A stretch of 64,000 nucleotides of DNA from NCBI GenBank assembly GCA_963750255.1, contig CAVVPZ010000009.1, positions 1-64,000 on the forward strand, in the 5' to 3' direction. Below the pieces are notes generated by a model. It did not search any database. It saw only the letters and a program-made list of their open reading frames with translations, and had not been told where the DNA came from. The translations under genes and the position numbers were made by a program. This document shows positions 44,040 to 51,079 of the stretch, piece after piece (within the stretch, counting starts at the first letter, position 1; the number at the start of each line of letters is the position of its first letter). Origin of the DNA: DATLED01 sp963750255 (GTDB lineage Bacteria > Actinomycetota > Acidimicrobiia > Acidimicrobiales > CADCTF01).

Positions 44040-44423
44040 TCAGCGACTTCGAAGGCGGTCGATCTGGCGGCGATCTCGTTTGGTCGGACGTCCCGTGGCT
44101 GCGTCTCGAACCAACGCGGGGGCGACGAACTCACGCGGAGGAGGAGGGGGGCTGTGATCGACGATCGCTTCGGCGGCGATAGGTGCACCAACTCGTTTGG
44201 TGATGGCCTCGACGACTTCGAAGACCCGATGGCGGTCGTGGGCGAACGCCTCGACCAGGTCGCCGGGACGGACCGGCGTCGCCGGCTTGGCGGGATGACC
44301 GTTGACCTTGACGTGGCCGGCCTTGCAGGCATCGGTGGCGAGGCCGCGCGTCTTGAACAGGCGGACGGCCCACAGCCAGCGGTCGACTCTCGTCTCCTCC
44401 ACGCCGGGATCGTACGATGCCAT
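44040..44423 (-). CDS. S4-domain RNA-binding protein (Hsp15-like)
   Basis: A 127-aa protein whose first half is an S4 domain: ETRVDRWLWAVRLFKTRGLA, ACKAGHVKVNGHPAKP and VRPGDLVEAF. The second half is a basic tail (RPTKRDRRQIDRLRSR). It matches the Hsp15 group, which in E. coli binds stalled 50S subunits carrying nascent chains. It ends two bases from the MATE stop, tail to tail, and is divergent from the DUF971 gene. Confidence 0.88.
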   Translation of the reverse strand: MASYDPGVEETRVDRWLWAVRLFKTRGLATDACKAGHVKVNGHPAKPATPVRPGDLVEAFAHDRHRVFEVVEAITKRVGAPIAAEAIVDHSPPPPPREFVAPALVRDAATGRPTKRDRRQIDRLRSR

Positions 44424-44440
44424 GGGCGAGACTGGGGGAG

Positions 44441-44767
44441 ATGACCACCGCCAGGGAAGCCGGGAAGATCGACGTGGAACGCGACCGCGGGCTCACGGTG
44501 GAGTTCGGTGACGGGCACACGTGCTTTTTCGCCAACGCCGAATTGCGACGAAACTGCCCGTGCGCCACGTGCCGTGACATCCGAAGCCGGGGCGAGGAAG
44601 CTTGGCCTCCGCCGGGTGGATCAGAGGAGATCGCGGTGATCAACGCCGAACTCGTCGGTCACTGGGGGATCAGCTTCGCCTGGAGCGATGGCCACGCTAC
44701 GGGAATCTTCCCCTTCGACAGCCTGCGCACTTGGTGCGACGAGGGGCTCATCCCGACAGGAGGCTGA
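44441..44767 (+). CDS. DUF971-domain protein
   Basis: A 108-aa protein with the DUF971 signature: DRGLTVEFGDGHTCFFANAE, LRRNCPCATCRD (a CxxC that could bind zinc), then VGHWGISFAWSDGHATGIFP and FDSLRTWC. The domain also forms the N-terminus of gamma-butyrobetaine hydroxylases and stands alone in many bacteria, sometimes near Fe-S assembly genes; its role as a stand-alone protein is not settled. The last 20 bases overlap the 3' end of the YjbQ-family gene on the other strand. Confidence 0.85.
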   Translation: MTTAREAGKIDVERDRGLTVEFGDGHTCFFANAELRRNCPCATCRDIRSRGEEAWPPPGGSEEIAVINAELVGHWGISFAWSDGHATGIFPFDSLRTWCDEGLIPTGG

Positions 44768-45158
44768 GGCGGACCGTTCGCTCCGGGTTGTCGCCGTTTG
44801 GGTCGACCAACACGATCGACTGCCACGTGCCGAGGGCTGGGATGCCCTCGAACACCGGCACCACGAGCGACGGGCTGATGAAGGCCGGGAGCACGTGGTC
44901 GGCACCATGACCAGGCGAGCCATGTCGATGCCGCCATGGCGCAGTGGGAGGAAACAGTCGGTCGATGGTGGCGGCCACGTCGGTCTCCGATCCGGCACCC
45001 AACTCGAACAGCGCGACGCCGGCGGTGGCGTGTGGTGCGAACACCGAGAGCAGGCCGTCGCCGCCGATTCGGCGCGAGAACGATCGGGCGGCGGCGGTGA
45101 GGTCATGGAAGTTGCGCCCGCTGAGGTCGAGGTGGAGCAGTTCGGTTGCCATCGCCAT
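44748..45158 (-). CDS. yjbQ: YjbQ/UPF0047 family protein (secondary thiamine-phosphate synthase)
   Basis: A 136-aa protein with the family motifs FAPHATAGVALFELG (about residues 40-54), RHRHGSPGHGADHVLPAF (about 76-93), PVFEGIPALGTWQSIVLVD and a terminal LLSG. E. coli YjbQ can replace ThiE weakly in vivo, giving rise to the name; the natural reaction is not settled. A TPP riboswitch controlling a transporter lies about 0.95 kb away, so a thiamine link is possible. It diverges from the enoyl-CoA hydratase across 35 bases that contain the palindrome CGTCATGATGACG (45179-45191). Confidence 0.87.
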   Translation of the reverse strand: MAMATELLHLDLSGRNFHDLTAAARSFSRRIGGDGLLSVFAPHATAGVALFELGAGSETDVAATIDRLFPPTAPWRHRHGSPGHGADHVLPAFISPSLVVPVFEGIPALGTWQSIVLVDPNGDNPERTVRLSLLSG

Positions 45159-45193
45159 GTCCCATGTTGGCCTGACAGCGTCATGATGACGGC

Positions 45194-45961
45194 ATGTCCG
45201 TGCGCACTGAAACAGACGGTCCTGTCGCCGTCATCACCATCGACCGCCCTGAGGTCAGAAATGCGGTCGACGGCCCGACGGCGGCGTCGCTGATCGAGGC
45301 CTTCGAGCAATTCGACGGCGACGACAGCTTGGCGGTGGCGGTGCTCACCGGCGCCGGCGGCACGTTCTGCGCCGGCGCCGACCTCAAGGCGGTGGCGTTG
45401 CGGCGTCGCAGCAACACCGTGCGGGTCGACGGCCACGGCCCGATGGGACCGACGCGGATGGTGTTGTCCAAGCCGGTAATCGCCGCAGTCGAGGGTCACG
45501 CCGTCGCCGGGGGGCTCGAGTTGGCGGTGTGGTGCGATCTCAGAGTGGCGGCCGACGATGCGGTGTTCGGCGTCTACTGCCGGCGGTGGGGTGTGCCGTT
45601 GGTCGACGGCGGAACGGTGCGGTTGCCGCGGTTGATCGGACAGAGCCGGGCCATGGATCTGATCTTGACGGGACGAGGGGTGTCGGGCGACGAGGCGCTC
45701 GCCTTGGGGTTGGTCAACCGGCTCGCCCGACCGGGTGCTGCGCTGGTCGACGCCGTGGCGCTGGCGCACGAGTTGGCGGCCTTGCCGCAGCGCTGTCTGC
45801 GTAGCGATCGCGCCTCGGCCATGGCGCAGTGGGACCTTGATGCCGACGACGCCCTGATCCGCGAGACCGAGTTGGGTCTCGAGACGATTCGTTCGGGCGA
45901 GACCCAAGCCGGCGCGGCCCGTTTCGCGGCCGGCGCCGGGAGGCACGGCCTGCCGGCCTGA
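45194..45961 (+). CDS. Enoyl-CoA hydratase/isomerase family protein
   Basis: A 255-aa crotonase-fold enzyme. The oxyanion-hole segments are GAGGTFCAGADLKAVA (about residues 53-68) and AAVEGHAVAGGLELAVWCDL (about 97-116), and RWGVPLVDGGTVRLPRLIG supplies the region of catalytic acids. Asp in place of the usual second Glu (PLVDGG) may indicate a reaction other than plain hydration. The last codons (GLPA and stop) lie inside the first unit of the 24-bp tandem repeat that follows. Confidence 0.9.
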   Translation: MSVRTETDGPVAVITIDRPEVRNAVDGPTAASLIEAFEQFDGDDSLAVAVLTGAGGTFCAGADLKAVALRRRSNTVRVDGHGPMGPTRMVLSKPVIAAVEGHAVAGGLELAVWCDLRVAADDAVFGVYCRRWGVPLVDGGTVRLPRLIGQSRAMDLILTGRGVSGDEALALGLVNRLARPGAALVDAVALAHELAALPQRCLRSDRASAMAQWDLDADDALIRETELGLETIRSGETQAGAARFAAGAGRHGLPA

Positions 45962-46089
45962 GGCAGTGACGGCCTGCCGGCCTGAGGCAGTGACGGCCTG
46001 CCGGCCTGAGGCAGTGACGGCCTGCCGGCCTGAGGCAGTGACGGCCTGCCGGCCTGAGGCAGTGACGGCCTGCCGGCCTGAGGCAGTAG
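45946..46089 (+). repeat. 24-bp tandem repeat, six copies, from a gene end to the riboswitch
   Basis: The unit starts CGGCCTGCCGGCCTGAGG and ends CAGTGA. Copies begin at 45946, 45970, 45994, 46018, 46042 and 46066 and are identical except the last, which ends CAGTAG. The first copy contains the stop codon of the enoyl-CoA hydratase, so each later copy duplicates that gene end. The GC-rich unit contains GCCTGAGGC and CCGGCC palindromes and can fold. The array ends 11 bases before the TPP riboswitch. Confidence 0.92.
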
Positions 46090-46100
46090 GTTGCTGGGCG

Positions 46101-46187
46101 TTCACCGGGGAGCCCTGTGTTGGGGCTGAGAGGGGCAGTTGCCCGACCCGCCGAACCTGATCCGGGTCATGCCGGCGAAGGGAGATG
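46101..46187 (+). promoter_or_regulatory. TPP riboswitch (THI box) upstream of cytX
   Basis: The conserved thiamine pyrophosphate aptamer elements are in order: GGGGAGCC, GGGGCTGAGAGGGGC (pyrimidine-binding arm with CTGAGA), GACCCGCCGAACCTGATC, then GGGTCATGCCGGCGAAGGGA. The 3' strand of the closing helix overlaps GGGAG, the ribosome binding site, so binding of TPP would block translation of the transporter, the usual mode in GC-rich bacteria. The tandem repeat immediately upstream may affect folding. Confidence 0.93.
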
Positions 46188-47552
46188 ACGATGGCATCGC
46201 TGTCCACGGAGGAAGTGCCGCGCACGCTGGCCGAGGGCGACGCGCCTCGCTCGCTGGGTCTGTTCGATCAGGTCGCGCTCTGGGCCAATCTGGGCATCTC
46301 GTTGCTGTTGGTCGTGGCGGGCACGTTCGTCCTCGTCCCCGATCCGTCGCTGCCGGCGTTGTCGTTGGCGGCGGCGTTCACGGCCATCGTGGTCGGCGCG
46401 GTGCTGGGCAACGTGTTGCTTGGTCTCGGAGCCAGAGCGGGAGCGGAGACGGGCGCACCGGCGATGGTGTTGTTGCGCGGGTTGTTGGGGCGGCGCGGTT
46501 CTTGGTTGCCGACGGGGGCGAACATCGCGCAGAACCTCGGCTGGGCCACGGTAGAGATCATGGTGATCGCAGCAGCAGCGGGGCGCCTCACCAGCCCTTC
46601 CCTTCGTTGGGTGGCGGTGGTGGCGACCGGAGCGACGGCGACGTGGATGGCGGTGCGTCCGCTCGGCGTTGTCCGCGGCTACCTCAAGCGGGTGGCGGTG
46701 TGGGTCGTGCTGGCGTCGTCGGCCTACCTGTTCGTGCAGGTGTTGCGTCAACCGTTGCCGCCGGTGACCGAGGGCTCGTGGTCGGGGTTCTGGAAGGCGA
46801 TGGACATCGTGATCGCGCTTCCGATTTCGTGGTTGCCGCTCGCCGCCGACTACTCGCGGCACTCGCGTTCTGCCGGTGCGGCGTTCACGGGCGCCGCGGT
46901 CGGGTACGGCGCGGCCACCATCGCCTTCTTCATCCTCGGAGTGTTGGCGACGGCGACGGGCCTGGCCGGTGACGACGCCATCGCCTCGCTGCTGGCGTTG
47001 CCGGCGGGCACGATCGCACTGCTGATCCTCGTGATCGACGAGGTCGACGAGGTGTTCGCCAACGTGTACTCGACGGTCGTGTCCGCTCAGAACCTTGCTC
47101 CTCGGCTCGACCGGAGGGTGGCGGCCGTGGGTGTGGGGGCTCTGGCGACAACCCTCGCGCTCGTGTTCGACGACTACGTGGCCTACGAGAGCTTTCTCCT
47201 GTTGCTCGGTTCGGTCTTCGTACCGCTTTTCGCCGCTGTTGTCGTCGACTACTTCCTGGTCCGGAGGGGACGGTGGGACGTCAGCGATACGTCGCCCACC
47301 CGCCCGTTGATGGTTGTCCCCTGGTTGGCGGGGTTCGTCGTGTATCAGTTGGTCAACCCCGGCCTCGTCGGTCCGTGGCAGCGGTTCTGGATCGATCGGC
47401 AGGCTGACCTCGGCTTCACCCCGCCGTCGTGGTCGAGTGCCTCGCTGTTGTCCTTCGCCGTGGCCGCGATACTCGCCTTCGCACTCGGCCGCGTCAGTGG
47501 TCGCGCTGGTGCTTCGACTTCTTCTCCGACGGAGGCTTCGGCGGTGGAGTGA
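46185..47552 (+). CDS. cytX: CytX-like hydroxymethylpyrimidine permease (NCS1 family)
   Basis: A 455-aa transporter with about 12 helices of the nucleobase:cation symporter-1 type: SLGLFDQVALWANLGISLLL, GNVLLGLGARAGAETGAPAM, SWLPTGANIAQNLGWATVEI, ALPISWLPLAADYSRHSRS and VFANVYSTVVSAQNL. In other bacteria NCS1 proteins under TPP control (CytX) import the thiamine pyrimidine precursor HMP, and the riboswitch here makes that assignment strong. The first ATG (46185) sits against GGGAG; ATG 46191 has a better spacing and may be the real start. Its 3' end overlaps the convergent PBP gene by 59 bases. Confidence 0.9.
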   Translation: MTMASLSTEEVPRTLAEGDAPRSLGLFDQVALWANLGISLLLVVAGTFVLVPDPSLPALSLAAAFTAIVVGAVLGNVLLGLGARAGAETGAPAMVLLRGLLGRRGSWLPTGANIAQNLGWATVEIMVIAAAAGRLTSPSLRWVAVVATGATATWMAVRPLGVVRGYLKRVAVWVVLASSAYLFVQVLRQPLPPVTEGSWSGFWKAMDIVIALPISWLPLAADYSRHSRSAGAAFTGAAVGYGAATIAFFILGVLATATGLAGDDAIASLLALPAGTIALLILVIDEVDEVFANVYSTVVSAQNLAPRLDRRVAAVGVGALATTLALVFDDYVAYESFLLLLGSVFVPLFAAVVVDYFLVRRGRWDVSDTSPTRPLMVVPWLAGFVVYQLVNPGLVGPWQRFWIDRQADLGFTPPSWSSASLLSFAVAAILAFALGRVSGRAGASTSSPTEASAVE

Positions 47553-49584
47553 TGTTGGCGGCGGGAGCAGTGGTCACCGGCGGCGCCACGGCCGCGGCTA
47601 CCGGCACCGGCGGAAGCGGGGCGGGCGGCGGAGGCTGAAGGTGCGCCGGGAGGTCGAGCCCGGGGGGAAGCACGCCAGGTTGTCCCCCGATCCAGTCGCT
47701 CCGAGGCCACGCGCTCGCGTCGGGCGACGGGAAGTCGGTGGCCGGCGTCGGGGCGAGCGCAGGTCCCATGAAGGCCGAGAAGATGCGGGCAGGGAACGAT
47801 CCGCCCGTCACCCGAGTGCCGCCGACGTCGATCATGCTCTCCTGCCCGGTGGGGCTCCCCATCCAGACGGCGGTGGCGAGTTGTGGCGTGTACCCGTCGA
47901 ACCAGGCATCGCGCCAGAGTTGCGAGGTCCCGGTCTTGCCGGCGACAGGCCGGCCGATGGCGGCGCGACGTCCGGTGCCCCGATCGACGACGCCGCGGAG
48001 GACGTCGGTCACCGTTCGCGCCACCTGCGGATCGAGGACCCGCTCACCCGACGGCGTGTTCTCGAACAAAACCTTCCCGTCTGGGCCCTCCACCTTGCGG
48101 ATGAAGATCGGTGAGTGCCGGACTCCGTCGGCGGCAAGGGTGGCGTAGACCGAGGCCATCTCGAGCGGGGACACTTCGCCAGTCCCGAGCACGATGGAGG
48201 GAACTGAGGGCAGCGGCCGGCCTACGCCGAGCGACTTGGCCATGGCAACGAGCTTCTCCGGGCCGAGAGCCAGCGCCAGGCGGGCGTAGGCGCAGTTCGA
48301 CGATCGCACGGTCGCTTCGCGCAGCGTGGTGACGAGTACCTCTCCGCTCCCACCTTCGTAGTTGTCGACGTTCCACGTCGGTTCGGGCGCTCCGGGGGTG
48401 TCGAACGAGCAGGGAGCGGTGGCGTCCACGAGGTCGTCGGGGGAGTGACCGGCCGCCAGCCAGGCGGCCAAGGCGACCGTCTTGAACGACGATCCCGCTT
48501 GCCGGGCGCCTTGGGTGGCGAGGTTGTACTTGGCCGTGGCGAAGTCGGCGCCACCGACGAGGGCACGCACCGCCCCGTCGCTGGGGTCGATGGAGACCAG
48601 AGCGGCGGTGAACGGGCTGTCGGGCAGCGTCGAATGCACCGCGTCTTCTGCCATCCGCTGCAGTCCGGGATCGAGGGTGGTGTAGACGCGTATCCCACCG
48701 CGAAAGACGGTGGCCGAACGTTCCGCTGGAGTCTTCCCAAGCCTGGGGTCGGCCAGCAGTTGGCGCCGAACTTCTTCGGTGAAGTAATCGTCGGGCTGGG
48801 CGGCGTCGCGCACGATCGTGGTCGGGAGCGGCTCCTGCTCGGCGGCGTCGGCAACGGTCGGGTCGATCATGCGCTGGGACACCATGCGCCGGAGCACGTG
48901 GGCGCGCCTCGCCCGCGCCGCGTCGGGACGCCGGATGGGGTCGTAGCCCTGTGGGCTCGAGATCATCCCGGCCAGCAAGGCGGACTCGGCCAAGTCGAGA
49001 TCGGCGACGTTCTTGGCGAAGAACCGATTGGCCGCTGCCTGCACCCCGTACGCACCCTGGCCGAAGTACACCGTGTTGAGGTAGCGCTGGAGGATCTCGT
49101 CCTTGGTCATCTCGTGTTCGACTCGGATGGCCAGCACGGCCTCTTTGGCCTTGCGGTCGTACGACCGATCGGCGCTGAGGATGCTGTTCTTCACCAATTG
49201 TTGGGTGATCGTGGAGCCACCTTCGGCGACGGCGCCGGTCGTGAGGTTGGCCTTTGCCGCCCGAACCATCCCCCGCACGCTGATGCCGTCGTGCTCGTAG
49301 AACGAGGCGTCCTCCACGGCGATCACAGCGTCGGCCAGATCCTTCGGTACGTGGTCGAGGCCGACCCGGACCCTGTCTTCGTCGTACATCGCCGAGAGCA
49401 GCGAACCGTCTGCGGCCAGAATCTCGCTGCGCTGGGCCAGCGGACGGAGTTCGATGTCTGGAAGTCCGTCGTGGATCGTCGCCGCCCGCACCGTTCCGGC
49501 GCCGATCACCGTCAGGCCGAGACCGCCGGCGAGCACGGCGGTGGCGACCACGATCGCCGCGACCGCTCGACACAACCAGCCCAT
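47494..49584 (-). CDS. Class A penicillin-binding protein (PBP1A-type)
   Basis: A 696-aa bifunctional peptidoglycan synthase anchored by an N-terminal helix (about residues 8-32). The GT51 glycosyltransferase domain shows AVEDASFYEHDGIS with the catalytic Glu, GGSTITQQLVKN and ILQRYLNTVYFGQGAYGVQAA. The transpeptidase domain has SSFK, SSN and KTGTS, the full serine-acylation set. The C-terminus is a Pro-rich tail (about 645-696) that probably lies in the wall. No frame break is visible. It is convergent with cytX. Confidence 0.95.
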   Translation of the reverse strand: MGWLCRAVAAIVVATAVLAGGLGLTVIGAGTVRAATIHDGLPDIELRPLAQRSEILAADGSLLSAMYDEDRVRVGLDHVPKDLADAVIAVEDASFYEHDGISVRGMVRAAKANLTTGAVAEGGSTITQQLVKNSILSADRSYDRKAKEAVLAIRVEHEMTKDEILQRYLNTVYFGQGAYGVQAAANRFFAKNVADLDLAESALLAGMISSPQGYDPIRRPDAARARRAHVLRRMVSQRMIDPTVADAAEQEPLPTTIVRDAAQPDDYFTEEVRRQLLADPRLGKTPAERSATVFRGGIRVYTTLDPGLQRMAEDAVHSTLPDSPFTAALVSIDPSDGAVRALVGGADFATAKYNLATQGARQAGSSFKTVALAAWLAAGHSPDDLVDATAPCSFDTPGAPEPTWNVDNYEGGSGEVLVTTLREATVRSSNCAYARLALALGPEKLVAMAKSLGVGRPLPSVPSIVLGTGEVSPLEMASVYATLAADGVRHSPIFIRKVEGPDGKVLFENTPSGERVLDPQVARTVTDVLRGVVDRGTGRRAAIGRPVAGKTGTSQLWRDAWFDGYTPQLATAVWMGSPTGQESMIDVGGTRVTGGSFPARIFSAFMGPALAPTPATDFPSPDASAWPRSDWIGGQPGVLPPGLDLPAHLQPPPPAPLPPVPVAAAVAPPVTTAPAANITPPPKPPSEKKSKHQRDH

Positions 49585-49636
49585 GGCGGGCGTGTACCCG
49601 ATCCGCGATTCGGTAACCCAAAGGTGGTCCTATAGG

Positions 49637-49861
49637 TCAACGGTCGACGATGAGGCGAGGCATGCCGTCGGTGACGACCAGCGTGCCGGGAAGGCCGAGC
49701 AACATGATCGGATCGTCGCCGAGATGGGGGCCGAGAATGGCGACGACCTCGCCCTTGTCCGGACCCGCGACCATCGTGACCTGCACGCGAATCGTCGCGT
49801 CGTCGACGGTTTCGGCATCAACGATGAAGACGTCATAGCGGCCGTCGGGCAGAGGGTTCAT
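49637..49861 (-). CDS. Small hypothetical beta-rich protein
   Basis: A 74-aa protein: MNPLPDGRYDVFIVDAETVD, then IRVQVTMVAGPDKGEVVAIL and PIMLLGLPGTLVVTDGMPRL. The alternating hydrophobic pattern and GPDKGEV/GDDP turns suggest a small beta barrel of OB or SH3 type. It has no signal peptide or cysteines. The gene diverges from hup across a 170-base region with two inverted repeats, so it may share regulation with it. No family recognised. Confidence 0.7.
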   Translation of the reverse strand: MNPLPDGRYDVFIVDAETVDDATIRVQVTMVAGPDKGEVVAILGPHLGDDPIMLLGLPGTLVVTDGMPRLIVDR

Positions 49862-49908
49862 GACCGCAAACCCTTACAGACAAAGGGATTGCGATGGATC
49901 GGTGGTCC

Positions 49909-49933
49909 AGAACCCTTGTGGCACAAGGGTTCT
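49909..49933. promoter_or_regulatory. 25-base near-perfect palindrome in the hup upstream region
   Basis: AGAACCCTTGTG and CACAAGGGTTCT are exact 12-base arms around a single G. A related, weaker pair, CCCTT...AAAGGG, lies at 49871-49887. Both stand between the divergent small gene and hup. A dimeric repressor site or a transcript hairpin is possible. Confidence 0.5.
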
Positions 49934-50031
49934 GTGGCCCGCAGAACACGGAGAATGCTTGACCTTGGAGGGCAAAACCTCTTTCATTGCAACAACTTCC
50001 TCAACTTCCCCCAACACGCCAGGAGGTGGCG

Positions 50032-50379
50032 GTGAACAAAGGTGAGCTCATCGAGTCGATCGCGGAGCGGTCCGGACTCGACAAGCGCCAGGCGGAGGGT
50101 GCGCTGCAAGCCTTCGTCGACGCCGTCGTGGAATCGACCAAGGGTGGCGACCGAGTCGCCATCCTCGGCTTCGGGTCGTTCAACCCGACGTCGCGTGGTG
50201 CCCGTACAGGCCGGAATCCGCAGACCGGCGAGCCGGTGAAGATCGCGGCCTCGAAAGGGGTGCGGTTCGCACCGGGCACGGCGTTCAAGGCTGCCCTGAA
50301 CACCAAGGGCGGAGCCAAGAAGGCAACAGCAGCGAAAGCTTCGGCCAAGAAGGCCACCAAGTCCACCAAGAAGAAGTAG
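50032..50379 (+). CDS. hup: HU-family nucleoid protein with short Lys-rich tail
   Basis: A 115-aa DNA-bending protein. The HU fold covers about residues 1-92: NKGELIESIAERSGLDKRQA, VAILGFGSFNPTSRGARTGR, NPQTGEPVKIAASKGVRFAP. The tail of about 22 residues (AKKATAAKASAKKATKSTKK) is like a short version of the actinobacterial HupB extension, which normally exceeds 100 residues. It starts at GTG 50032 behind AGGAGG. A separate gene 24 bases downstream encodes only a long Lys/Ala tail-like protein, as if the HupB tail had become its own gene. Confidence 0.95.
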   Translation: MNKGELIESIAERSGLDKRQAEGALQAFVDAVVESTKGGDRVAILGFGSFNPTSRGARTGRNPQTGEPVKIAASKGVRFAPGTAFKAALNTKGGAKKATAAKASAKKATKSTKKK

Positions 50380-50403
50380 CGAGCGAAAGGCCACACGCCA
50401 CCC

Positions 50404-50787
50404 ATGAGTCCTGCAGCCAAGAAGGCCGCACCATCGGCCAAGAAGTCGGCAGCCAAGAAAGCAAGCCCGGCGAAAAAGACGTCCGCGGCGAAGAAGACGA
50501 CGGCCAAGAAGGCGCCGGCGAAGAAGTCGACAGCCAAGAAGTCGACAGCCAAGAAGGCCCCGGCCCGCAAGGCTCCGGCCAAGAAGACAGCGGCGAAGAA
50601 GGCTCCTGCGAAGAAGTCGTCCGCCGCCAAGAAGACGTCCGCCGCCAAGAAGACGACGGCCAAGAAGGCTCCGGCGAAGAAGACAGCGGCGAAGAAGGCT
50701 CCGGCCAAGAAGTCGTCGGCGGCCAAGAAGGCCCCGGCCCGGAAGGCTTCGGCCAAGAAGGCTCCGGCCCGAAAGAGCGCGCGCTGA
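50404..50787 (+). CDS. Histone H1-like Lys/Ala/Pro-rich protein
   Basis: A 127-aa protein made almost only of Lys, Ala, Pro, Ser, Thr and Arg in PAKK, SAKK and APARK repeats (e.g. KKTTAKKAPAKKSTAKKSTA). It has no folded domain and is strongly basic, like histone H1 tails and the C-terminus of mycobacterial HupB, and so should bind DNA through charge and compact the nucleoid. It lies 24 bases after hup in the same operon and is followed by a strong terminator. Such genes change length readily by slippage or recombination. The many AAG codons in a GC-rich genome are needed for Lys. Confidence 0.88.
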   Translation: MSPAAKKAAPSAKKSAAKKASPAKKTSAAKKTTAKKAPAKKSTAKKSTAKKAPARKAPAKKTAAKKAPAKKSSAAKKTSAAKKTTAKKAPAKKTAAKKAPAKKSSAAKKAPARKASAKKAPARKSAR

Positions 50788-50822
50788 CACCACGTCGGCC
50801 TCGTTCCGGCAGGACATGCGAT

Positions 50823-50851
50823 CAGGGGGGGCCCATGAGCCCCCCCTGTTT
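50823..50851 (+). terminator. Intrinsic terminator after the H1-like gene
   Basis: CAGGGGGGGC (50823-50832) and GCCCCCCCTG (50839-50848) form a 10-bp stem with loop CCATGA, followed by TTT. This is the strongest terminator in the window and ends the hup operon. Confidence 0.85.
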
Positions 50852-50856
50852 CGCGC

Positions 50857-51079
50857 CTAGAGGTCGCCGGCGTTCTGGGCGGGTTGAACGACCGATGCGG
50901 TGGTTGATCCCGCCCAGAACGAGGTCCCGTGCGGACCACGGTGTAGGTCGCGGTGGTGAGAAGGAACCAGGCCTCCTCGACCACGCGGCGGATCCGACGG
51001 ATCGATGAGCGGTCTATCGCGCGCCGCCAACGATCGCGAGCACCTACGCCGGGTCTTTCCGCTCCCTGCTAGAGGTCGC
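50857..51079. mobile_element. Second, shorter relic of the CTAG-inserted element
   Basis: An 11-base direct repeat, CTAGAGGTCGC, bounds it at 50857-50867 and 51069-51079; the right copy is the end of the PIG-L gene. Inside are the hairpin arms GTTCTGGGCGGG (50872-50883) and CCCGCCCAGAAC (50909-50920) and, about 50970-51002, a 33-base piece identical to part of the relic at 17733-18056, coding HPIRRIRRVVEE on the minus strand. It is more deleted than that copy. Confidence 0.65.

Noticed and set aside
45946..46089. Possible CRISPR array
   Set aside because: The repeats are directly joined with no unique spacers and there are no cas genes, so it is a simple tandem repeat.
45966..46160. A 64-aa frame (repeats of VTACRPEA) within the tandem repeat
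   Set aside because: A 24-bp unit is open in several frames by necessity. The frame has no ribosome site, runs into the riboswitch, and lacks any non-repeat protein-like part.
49984..50817. A long Leu/Arg/Gly-rich minus-strand frame opposite hup and the H1-like gene
   Set aside because: The repetitive LLGRSLLGR pattern is the mirror of AAG/GCC codons in the Lys-rich tails; hup on the plus strand is certain.
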